DNA from: an uncultured Caryophanales bacterium
GTDB taxonomy: Bacteria; Bacillota_I; Bacilli_A; RFN20; CAG-826
Length of the DNA stretch: 33,937 nucleotides
NCBI GenBank assembly: GCA_946411895.1
Contig: CAMKFP010000005.1
Coordinates: 1-33,937, forward strand
Reading direction: 5' to 3'
Part shown: positions 27,601-33,937 of the stretch, piece after piece
How positions within the stretch are numbered: position 1 is the stretch's first letter
How the letters are laid out: each line of letters opens with the position of its first letter
Position numbers and translations under genes: made by a program
The notes under the pieces: model-generated
Seen by the model: only the letters and a program-made list of their open reading frames with translations
Told to the model about the DNA's origin: nothing
Database searches by the model: none

Positions 27601-28172
27601 ATGAAGAAGATGTAAACATCTTAGTCTTAGATACCGAAGTCTATTCCAATACTGGTGGTCAATCCTCTAAGAGCTCTCAAACTGGCTCTATTGCGAAGTT
27701 CACTGCCTCTGGAAAGACCACTGCGAAGAAGAACCTCGCTTTAATCGCCATGAGCTATGGCAATGTCTATGTTGCGCAAATCGCTTTAGGTGCTAATCCA
27801 CTCGCGGCTATTAAGGCCCTTAAGGAAGCTGAAAGCTATGATGGACCAAGCTTAGTCATCTGCTATGCTCCATGTGCTAATCACGGTATTAAAGGTGGTC
27901 TCTCTAACTCCATGAGACAAGAAAGACTCGCTGTTGAATGCGGTTACTTCCCAATCTTCCGTTATGATCCACGTAACCTTGAAGCTGGTAAGCCTGCTCT
28001 CACTCTTGATATGAAAGAGCCAGACTTCTCCAAGTTCAGAGACTTCGTCATGACAGAAACCAGATTCTCTCAACTCCCACGCGTCAACCCAGAAAACGCT
28101 GAAGAATTACTCACCAAGTCTGAAAAATACGCGCAAGCGAGATTAGAAAGAATCAAAAAATTCGGTTTATAA
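24627..28172 (+). CDS. nifJ: Pyruvate:ferredoxin (flavodoxin) oxidoreductase
   Basis: 1181 aa, GIYPITPSSPMAE, two 4Fe-4S motifs (CIQCNNCAFVCPH; CVGCGLCVVECM), TPP region GGDGWAYDIGYGGLDHV. Confidence 0.97.
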   Translation: MADVKKTMLSVDGNTAAALGSYNYIEVAGIYPITPSSPMAENIDVYASQKRKNFFGSVVKVSEMQSEAGASGAVHGFLQAGALAATYTASQGLLLMIPNIYKWVGELLPAVLHVSARSLATRSLSIFGDHQDIYAIRQTGIAMICAHSVQEIADLTNVAHLVAIDAQYPVCHFFDGFRTSHEIQNVEFVDDAEWKKLLPMDKVELFRSRALNPHTHPVTRGGAENDDIYFQGREAQNEKLDEVVEVACKYFKEASRLTGRNYAPFTYYGAKDATRVIIAMGSVTETITEVIDDLTAKGEKIGLVKVHLYRPFSAKHLLEVLPKSVKQIAVLDRTKEPGAAGEPLYEDVAAVIKEAGLDIEVLGGRYGLSSKDTQPKDMKAVYDFLASSKRWNGFTVGIEDDVTHLSIPRDDEYHVKGDYTSCLFYGLGSDGTVSANKSSIKIIGDATGQYAQAYFAYDSRKAGGVTRSHLRFGKSPIHSTYYVQNADFVSCSLDTYLFKFDMIRNLKKGGTFLLNTDMDDETLIKMMPNRVKYQLATKSAKFYVIDANKIAGEIGMGRHTNTILQASFFYLNPDIMPYAEANKWMKKFAEKSYAKKGQDVVEMNFKAIDAGTEGLREVKVDPEWAKLSPKAEVKLTGDDYFDSYVAVMGNLGGDDLPVSKFKEFELLDGTMQNDITFKEKRSIADRVPLWHKEACIQCNNCAFVCPHATIRPFLIDEKELEAAPEIVKNDVKDALGVPGMKYRIQVSPRNCVGCGLCVVECMANKTGKVALEMVEAKSQFPQEEGAEYLFKHVTYKADKLPAALQSSVKGVGFLMPYMEISGACAGCGETPYYRLVSQLFGKDMLVANATGCSSIYSGSTPLTPFCTDKDGQGIAWANSLFEDNAEYGYGMRVATNAKIKRIIEILSEAKARGLEPELDAKIDEYFAKIKDRVAMRTIVPELVKLIKASKDEGVKEVLAYERDLADKSIWIIGGDGWAYDIGYGGLDHVIANEEDVNILVLDTEVYSNTGGQSSKSSQTGSIAKFTASGKTTAKKNLALIAMSYGNVYVAQIALGANPLAAIKALKEAESYDGPSLVICYAPCANHGIKGGLSNSMRQERLAVECGYFPIFRYDPRNLEAGKPALTLDMKEPDFSKFRDFVMTETRFSQLPRVNPENAEELLTKSEKYAQARLERIKKFGL

Positions 28173-28195
28173 TAATCGAGATATACAATAACATC

Positions 28196-28221
28196 AGGTG
28201 CCTTTGGCACCTTTTGTTTTT
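28196..28221 (+). terminator. Rho-independent terminator of nifJ
   Basis: AGGTGCC-TTT-GGCACCT followed by TTTGTTTTT. Confidence 0.88.
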
Positions 28222-28288
28222 GTCTAATGATGATTAGTATTTCAAATAATCTATTAAAGGGTATAATAAAACGAAGAGGAAAGAAAAA

Positions 28289-29581
28289 ATGAAAATTGCG
28301 ATTCGACTTTTCAATGTGATCATCTTAGCTCTTTCGGTTGTCGCGACCGTCTTTTTGTTTACTTCCGCGACGTTTTCTTTTAACTCCAATATCTCTTTAG
28401 ATGTCGCCGCTTTAGCGAAGTTTGTTCCTGAGACGACTTATTCGGAGAGTATTGATGTGGTGAAATCTTTAGGGACTGACGTTATTCATGTTGGTATTAA
28501 GTTCTCTTTAGACTATAACGGAACACGTGAAGTGATGGATGGCAATCGAGAGAAGATTAACGCTCACTTTATTACTGAGAATGTCTATGGCATTGTCAAT
28601 GAACTTCATGAACCAATCGAGTACATTACCAATTACTCCGTCAAGAGTGTTCTTAAGTCTACGATTAAAAAGGAAGTTACTGAACAAATCCAAGCCGCTT
28701 TAGAAAAATATAAAGATGAAAATCCTGATAAAGCTAGTGAACTAGAAGCCTACACTGCGGAAAACATCATGGATAACGCGGAGATGGATGAAGTCTATTT
28801 CCATAACTTCTCTTTAGCCTTATATAATGCTGCTGATGATATTGCAGCGACAATTGATAGTGTTTCTAACGTCTTATATGAGCAAATCGATTTCGCTTTA
28901 GCGAAAGCTGAAGATTCTAGCGTTATTGATGTCTCTAGTTACACTGAAGGCACCAAAGCGGGCATTAAAGATAATTTAGTGAGTATTCTCAATCAACTTA
29001 AACTCGTTAAAGAAGATGGAGAACACGTCAAAAGAATTAGTCAAATCGCTTATATTTATCTTTCTGATTATCTAGTGCAAGAACTTAACGGCAAAGTCGC
29101 CGCGAGTGAATTAGAAAGAAAGAGTGGAGAAGATGACCGTGATTATGGTGATCGTTTACTCCATACCTATGTTGTCACCATGATGCCTGATGTCTTCTAT
29201 CAAATCATTGGTTACATCTCTTTAAGTCTATTTATCGGGATGTTTGTTTTCGCCGGTATTTGGATTATTCTTATTCTCATTACATTAATTAAAACATTTA
29301 CGAAAAAACCATGGACATTATTTGGTCCTTGGTTCTGGATTATTGGTGGACTCCAACTCGTTTTGGGTCTTGGATTAACCGTGGCAGGTAAGTTCTTTAC
29401 AAAGAACATTACCTTCACCGCTACTGGAATCCCTCTAAAGAGTGTGATTCTTGTTCCTCGAACATTCGCTTTAATCCCATCTTTACTCTTCTTAGCGGCC
29501 ATTATTTTAGCCTTTATTTATGGCTTCTTTAAAAGAAGCGTGAAGAACCAAATCAAAAAAGAAAATGGGGAGGTCAAATAA
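28289..29581 (+). CDS. Membrane protein, one N-terminal TM, ectodomain, C-terminal TM cluster
   Basis: Hydrophobic N-terminus, ~250-aa polar middle, three C-terminal hydrophobic helices. TATAAT at 28262 and SD AGAGGA upstream. Confidence 0.7.
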   Translation: MKIAIRLFNVIILALSVVATVFLFTSATFSFNSNISLDVAALAKFVPETTYSESIDVVKSLGTDVIHVGIKFSLDYNGTREVMDGNREKINAHFITENVYGIVNELHEPIEYITNYSVKSVLKSTIKKEVTEQIQAALEKYKDENPDKASELEAYTAENIMDNAEMDEVYFHNFSLALYNAADDIAATIDSVSNVLYEQIDFALAKAEDSSVIDVSSYTEGTKAGIKDNLVSILNQLKLVKEDGEHVKRISQIAYIYLSDYLVQELNGKVAASELERKSGEDDRDYGDRLLHTYVVTMMPDVFYQIIGYISLSLFIGMFVFAGIWIILILITLIKTFTKKPWTLFGPWFWIIGGLQLVLGLGLTVAGKFFTKNITFTATGIPLKSVILVPRTFALIPSLLFLAAIILAFIYGFFKRSVKNQIKKENGEVK

Positions 29582-29582
29582 A

Positions 29583-30881
29583 ATGAAAAAATCTAGATTT
29601 TTACTTATCCCATTACTCTTAGGTGGATTAATGAGTTTATCCGCTTGTACGCTTTTTGATGATAGTGATATCGCTATTAAAAATGAATATAATCCTCCAA
29701 GCGATGAACCAGAAATCGATCCTGATGCGATCTATGCTGGTGGAGTTTATTCTGTAAAGAGTAGCCACACACCTGATGCTTTAGTCTTTAAGACTATTGG
29801 CTATGCCAATGAAGAAGGCAAGATTATCAACACCTATAAAGTGGGCGGGGCAAACTACACCGAATATAACGTCAATCATGGTGAAGACTATAACGCGACA
29901 AAGAGTAGCAATAACTATGACTTATACGTTCCTAATTCCTTAGACAAGAACGAAAAGCACACTGTCATCTTATTCATCCATGGTGGTGCTTGGGTATCTG
30001 GGTTTAAAACAGACGTTAATAAGTACATCTATGAATTCACCAATAGAGGATATATTGCCGCGACTTTGAAGTACACACTTCTTAACCGCGACATGAATAA
30101 TGATAGTCTCTCCATCTTTAGAAATATGGATGAAATTGATGCTTGTGTTACATCAATTAAATCAGTTCTAGGTGAGTTAGAATTTGACACCACAAAGACC
30201 AATTTAGTCATTGGTGGAGCCTCTAGTGGAGCGCATTTAGCAATGCTTTATGCCTACTCTAGAAACTCTAGTAGCGCTCTTCCGATTAAATACATCATCG
30301 ATGCGGTTGGACCAGTCGATATCAAACCAGAAAACTGGAAAGCCTTCACCTCAGTTGATGAAGACGCTCTTAATACTGCGCTTCGTGAAGACGGCATTGC
30401 TTCTTTAGAAGCAGATGGCAAACTCGTCTCCTTACCAATCGCTGGTGATAAAGATGGTTACACATGGAGTAGCTATCAAACCATGAGAATCGCTAATGGC
30501 ATGTGTGGACTTCCATATAGCTTAGAAGAAGTCGAAGCCGCTGCAGATTCTAATAAAGAAGAAATCGCGACAAATAACGCTGCCGCAATCAGTATGACCA
30601 AGGCTGGTGGAGGAGAAGATCAACTCTCTGTCACGTACTGGATGAATCAATCCGCGGATAAAATCCCTCTTATTGCCGCGTACGCTGGTTTAGATACTAT
30701 TGTTGGTATCGCCCAATATGCGACTTTAGAGCACGCACTTACGGATAATGGCATCTTTGATGAAGATAACTATTTCTATTTTAGAAATAGTGGTCACACA
30801 AATATCGATAAAGTGGAAGCGGACTCCGCTGTCTATAATGCCTTTATTGAACGCATTGATGAGGTTTGCGAGGCTTTATAA
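29583..30881 (+). CDS. Alpha/beta-hydrolase lipoprotein (esterase/lipase-like)
   Basis: MKKSRFLLIPLLLGGLMSLSAC lipobox (start 29583). HTVILFIHGGAWVSG oxyanion motif, GGASSGAHLAM nucleophile elbow, GLDTIVG and NSGHTNID near the end. Confidence 0.85.
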   Translation: MKKSRFLLIPLLLGGLMSLSACTLFDDSDIAIKNEYNPPSDEPEIDPDAIYAGGVYSVKSSHTPDALVFKTIGYANEEGKIINTYKVGGANYTEYNVNHGEDYNATKSSNNYDLYVPNSLDKNEKHTVILFIHGGAWVSGFKTDVNKYIYEFTNRGYIAATLKYTLLNRDMNNDSLSIFRNMDEIDACVTSIKSVLGELEFDTTKTNLVIGGASSGAHLAMLYAYSRNSSSALPIKYIIDAVGPVDIKPENWKAFTSVDEDALNTALREDGIASLEADGKLVSLPIAGDKDGYTWSSYQTMRIANGMCGLPYSLEEVEAAADSNKEEIATNNAAAISMTKAGGGEDQLSVTYWMNQSADKIPLIAAYAGLDTIVGIAQYATLEHALTDNGIFDEDNYFYFRNSGHTNIDKVEADSAVYNAFIERIDEVCEAL

Positions 30882-30941
30882 TTAGCTAAGTAGAGTAAAA
30901 GTTTTTTCCTAAAAGTGTAAAAAAATACTTGAATTTTGCTC

Positions 30942-30970
30942 TTGATAAAAATATCATTTTTCTATATCAT
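30942..30970 (+). promoter_or_regulatory. Sigma-A-like promoter
   Basis: TTGATA (30942-30947), 17 nt, TATCAT (30965-30970), upstream of the ATG at 30992. Confidence 0.6.
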
Positions 30971-30991
30971 TATATCGGTAGGTTAAGCAAT

Positions 30992-31348
30992 ATGAAAAAA
31001 GAACAAAGACAAATTGACTCACTATATGAATTATTAAAAGAACAAGTGGAGATTGAAAACAACATCGCCGCTTTACCACGTGGATATATTTCTGTGAAGA
31101 AAATCTCTGGTCACGTTTATAACTATCGTCAATGGAGAGAAGGAAGCAAAATCATTTCTGAGTATGTTCCTGAAGCTTTCCTTAATGGTGTAAAACGTAA
31201 AATCGCTGCTAGAAAAGAACAAGAAGCTCTTCTTAAAGCTGTTAAGAAAGACATCAAGTCCGTTTCTGGTAAATTATTACGCGCTGGCTTAATCGACGAG
31301 AAAGAAATCGCTGAACTCAAAGCTAAAGCGCAAGCAGAAGTTCGTTAA
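30992..31348 (+). CDS. Small conserved-looking protein of unknown function
   Basis: MKKEQRQIDSLYELL... with GYISVKKISGHVYNYRQWREGSKIISEYV. Highly charged helical C-terminus. Start chosen at 30992 after the promoter. Confidence 0.65.
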   Translation: MKKEQRQIDSLYELLKEQVEIENNIAALPRGYISVKKISGHVYNYRQWREGSKIISEYVPEAFLNGVKRKIAARKEQEALLKAVKKDIKSVSGKLLRAGLIDEKEIAELKAKAQAEVR

Positions 31349-31370
31349 TATTTCTTATTAGTATAGATAA

Positions 31371-31398
31371 TAGAGGCATGTAGGTGCCTCTATTTTTC
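31371..31398 (+). terminator. Rho-independent terminator
   Basis: TAGAGGCA-TGTAGG-TGCCTCTA followed by TTTTTC. Confidence 0.88.
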
Positions 31399-31418
31399 TT
31401 TTGTGCTATCATATTTAT

Positions 31419-31847
31419 ATGATTGTAGAACAAGCTAGTGCTCTTTTAGATAAAGATCTCCCTCTTATTAGTAATCTTGCTAATATTGCCTCTCTTTTAT
31501 ACCGCTATAAGAAAGTCTCTTGGGCGGGATTTTATCTTGCGGGAGATGAATATCTCTATTTAGGCCCTTTCCAAGGGGAAGTTGCCTGTATGAAGATAAA
31601 TTACGGTAAGGGTGTTGTTGGCCGCTGCTATAAGGAAAGAAAAGCGATTATCGTTGATAACGTTCATGAGGATAAAGATCATATCGCTTGTGACGCGAAG
31701 ACCAACTCCGAAATGGTGGTCCCGATCTTTAAAGAGAACGAAGTGATTGCGATTATCGACCTCGATTCTTATGAATTAAAGGCCTTTGATGAAGAAGACA
31801 AGATCAAGGTCAGCCAAATCGCCTATCTTTTAGGACAATATTTTTAG
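31419..31847 (+). CDS. GAF-domain free methionine-R-sulfoxide reductase (fRMsr)
   Basis: SWAGFYLAGDEYLYLGPFQGEVACMKINYGKGVVGRC...HIACDAKTNSEMVVPI matches the fRMsr family. Confidence 0.88.
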   Translation: MIVEQASALLDKDLPLISNLANIASLLYRYKKVSWAGFYLAGDEYLYLGPFQGEVACMKINYGKGVVGRCYKERKAIIVDNVHEDKDHIACDAKTNSEMVVPIFKENEVIAIIDLDSYELKAFDEEDKIKVSQIAYLLGQYF

Positions 31848-31874
31848 GTTATATTTTCTTATATATTTTTTTTC

Positions 31875-31899
31875 TATATCTAGACATAGATATATTTTT
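31875..31899 (+). terminator. AT-rich hairpin terminator
   Basis: TATATCTA-GACA-TAGATATA followed by TTTTT. Confidence 0.6.
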
Positions 31900-31922
31900 C
31901 TAATACGATAAATAACGTAATT

Positions 31923-32417
31923 ATGGCAAAACTCGTTGTACTTTCTGGTGTTCCTGGTAGTGGAAAAAGCTATTTCTCTAGAAAACTTAGATCCACGAAA
32001 GGCTCTCACGTCTATATCATATCTAGCGATGCGCTTAGAGATGCGATTATGGGTAACCAACAAGATCTCTCTAACGACACTTTGATGTGGAAGATGTATT
32101 ACGAGCTCGCTAAAGTCTATAGCGCCGATCCTGATGGATTAGTGGTGCTTGATGCCACCCATACTTCAGCGAAGTATCGTATTGAATCCACTAAACCAAT
32201 TAGAGAGTATTTTGATTCAGCCACTCTCGTGCTTTTTAATCGCCCATATGAAGTGATTAAAAAACAGAATTTAGAAAGAGATTGGTCAGTTCCTCAAGAC
32301 GTTTTGGATAAGTTATATGAAAACTTTGAGATGGTTACGGAGAAAGATAAGGAATTCTTTGACCGTATCTATGTCGTAGAAAACGAGGAAGTTGGAGCGA
32401 TTATTAACGCTCTATAG
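31923..32417 (+). CDS. P-loop kinase (AAA_33 / polynucleotide-kinase-like)
   Basis: Walker A GVPGSGKS; ISSDALRDAIMG and VVLDATHTSAKYR motifs. Confidence 0.8.
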   Translation: MAKLVVLSGVPGSGKSYFSRKLRSTKGSHVYIISSDALRDAIMGNQQDLSNDTLMWKMYYELAKVYSADPDGLVVLDATHTSAKYRIESTKPIREYFDSATLVLFNRPYEVIKKQNLERDWSVPQDVLDKLYENFEMVTEKDKEFFDRIYVVENEEVGAIINAL

Positions 32418-32483
32418 AAATATATAGAAATATTTAAAAAATATTTGCATAATAAATAGTGTACGAATAAGGAGAACAATCTA

Positions 32484-33230
32484 ATGTACAAACTAATTCT
32501 TGTAAGACACGGGGAATCAGTCTGGAATAAAGAGAATTTATTCACTGGTTGGACTGATGTCGACTTAAGTGAAACAGGTAAAGCAGAAGCAAAAGCCGCT
32601 GGTGAAGGCTTAAAAACCTTAAACTTAAATATTGATGTGTGCTTCACATCCTATTTAAAAAGAGCTATCCATACCTTAAACATCATCTTAGATGAAATGG
32701 ATAGAGCCTACTTACCAGTTTATAAAGCATGGCAATTAAATGAACGTCACTATGGTGCTCTTCAAGGTTTAAACAAAGCCGAGACCGCTGCCAAATATGG
32801 TGAAGATCAAGTCAAACTTTGGAGAAGAAGCTATGATGTCAAACCTCCAGCACTTGAAGAAGAGGATAAGAGAAATCCTGCTAAGCAAGATGCTTATAAA
32901 AACGTCGCTAAAGAGAATCTCCCATTAACAGAATCTCTTGAGACAACCGTTGAAAGAGTGGTGCCATATTTCCATGAAGCCATTCTTCCAGAACTCCAAA
33001 AAGGCAAAACCGTTTTGGTCGCTGCCCATGGTAACTCCCTTAGAGCCCTCATTATGTATCTTGAACATATGAGCAAAGAAGAAGTTATTGGGCTTAACCT
33101 TCCTACAGGTGTCCCACTCATCTACGATTTAAACGAAGATCTCTCTATTGCTAACAAGCAATATGTTGGTGATCAAGAAGCCATTAAAGCGAAGATGAAC
33201 GCAGTTGCCAATCAAGGCAAAGCCAAATAA
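32484..33230 (+). CDS. gpmA: 2,3-bisphosphoglycerate-dependent phosphoglycerate mutase
   Basis: LVRHGESVWNKENLFTGWTDVDLSETG; AHGNSLRALIMYLE. Confidence 0.97.
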   Translation: MYKLILVRHGESVWNKENLFTGWTDVDLSETGKAEAKAAGEGLKTLNLNIDVCFTSYLKRAIHTLNIILDEMDRAYLPVYKAWQLNERHYGALQGLNKAETAAKYGEDQVKLWRRSYDVKPPALEEEDKRNPAKQDAYKNVAKENLPLTESLETTVERVVPYFHEAILPELQKGKTVLVAAHGNSLRALIMYLEHMSKEEVIGLNLPTGVPLIYDLNEDLSIANKQYVGDQEAIKAKMNAVANQGKAK

Positions 33231-33248
33231 GTCTAAACTTAATAGCAA

Positions 33249-33280
33249 AAAAGCACACTCATGCGGGTGTGCTTTTCTTA
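33249..33280 (+). terminator. Terminator of gpmA
   Basis: AAAAGCACACTC-ATGC-GGGTGTGCTTTT followed by CTTATT. Confidence 0.85.
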
Positions 33281-33304
33281 TTATTCAGATTAACCTATAA
33301 AGAA

Positions 33305-33335
33305 AATAAAAAAGTCCTGAATTTTACTTCAGAAC
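33305..33335 (-). terminator. Terminator of tRNA-Pro (minus strand)
   Basis: Minus strand: GTTCTGAA-GTAAAA-TTCAGGAC followed by TTTTTTA. Confidence 0.7.
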
Positions 33336-33347
33336 CATTTATCAATC

Positions 33348-33424
33348 TGGTCGGAACGATGAGATTTGAACTCACGACCCCTTCCACCCCAAGGAAGTGC
33401 GCTACCAAGCTGCGCTACGTCCCG
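33348..33424 (-). tRNA. tRNA-Pro (anticodon GGG), CCA encoded
   Basis: Minus-strand cloverleaf: acceptor CGGGACG/CGTTCCG, anticodon arm CTTCC-TTGGGGT-GGAAG, T loop TTCAAAT, ACCA end. Confidence 0.93.
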
Positions 33425-33531
33425 AGCGCCACTCTATTATATTCTCTTTTTCTATATGAGCCCAAACAAAATCGAAAGACATTTTTGTCTTTTCATATCT
33501 TTATTGAATTAAGTTTGATAAAATATCAAAC

Positions 33532-33937
33532 ATGGACAAACAAATTATTGTTAAAGGCGCAAGAGAAAACAATCTCAAAAACGTTAACGTCTCAATCCCT
33601 AAAGATTCCTTAATTGTTTTTACTGGTTTAAGTGGTAGTGGAAAGACCACTTTAGCTTTTGATACGATCTTTGCCGAAGGTCAAAGAAGATATATGGAAT
33701 CTCTATCTAGCTATGCTAGACAGTTTTTGGGTAACTATGATAAACCAGACGTTGATAGTATTGATGGTTTATCTCCAACCATTGCGATTGATCAAAAAAG
33801 CGTCTCCCATAACCCGAGAAGTACTGTTGGTACAGTGACAGAGATTTATGATTATCTCCGTCTACTTTTTGGTCGCGTGGGAATTCCATATTGTCCAATT
33901 CATCATAAGCCTATTACAAGTCAAACAGTTGAAGAAA
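33532..33937 (+). CDS. uvrA: Excinuclease ABC subunit A, N-terminal part (continues beyond window)
   Basis: [60 protein letters not shown]... is UvrA-specific. Confidence 0.97.
   Translation, partial: MDKQIIVKGARENNLKNVNVSIPKDSLIVFTGLSGSGKTTLAFDTIFAEGQRRYMESLSSYARQFLGNYDKPDVDSIDGLSPTIAIDQKSVSHNPRSTVGTVTEIYDYLRLLFGRVGIPYCPIHHKPITSQTVEE

Noticed and set aside
33269-33613. 114-aa ORF on + strand
   Set aside because: Spans the antisense of tRNA-Pro, its terminator and the uvrA start; no protein-like features.
1-33937. Transposases, integrases, prophage genes, CRISPR arrays
   Set aside because: None recognised in any listed ORF or in intergenic DNA.

Overview
This looks like a low-GC Bacillota/Mollicutes-like chromosome segment; taxonomy is inferred only from gene families and codon style. 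Nearly all coding is on the + strand. Housekeeping landmarks are fusA (3' part), tuf, tRNA-Lys(CUU), nifJ (pyruvate:ferredoxin oxidoreductase), an fRMsr-type GAF protein, gpmA, a minus-strand tRNA-Pro(GGG) and uvrA (5' part). The centrepiece is a tightly packed unit (about 5907-20448) with a good sigma-A-like promoter (TTGATA-N17-TATAAT) at its start and a perfect hairpin terminator at its end. It encodes an LRR-like lipoprotein with C-terminal TM helices, a CUT1-type ABC ATPase with a ~270-aa insertion between Q-loop and signature motif, two permeases, two tandem paralogous solute-binding lipoproteins, a staphylococcal-nuclease-domain lipoprotein with the catalytic residues kept, a zinc-ribbon membrane protein and a lipoprotein with probable OB-fold repeats. 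A membrane-anchored EndA/NucM-type nuclease and a pair of RDD-like membrane proteins sit just upstream. I propose this is an elaborated surface nucleic-acid degradation and import system, related to the nuclease plus long-ATPase ABC operons of mycoplasmas. Other leads: a Rex-like stand-alone winged-helix gene next to nifJ, whose promoter carries a 9-bp-arm inverted repeat over the -35; nested inverted repeats at the nuclease promoter; no TGA among 24 stop codons; and several apparently leaderless genes.
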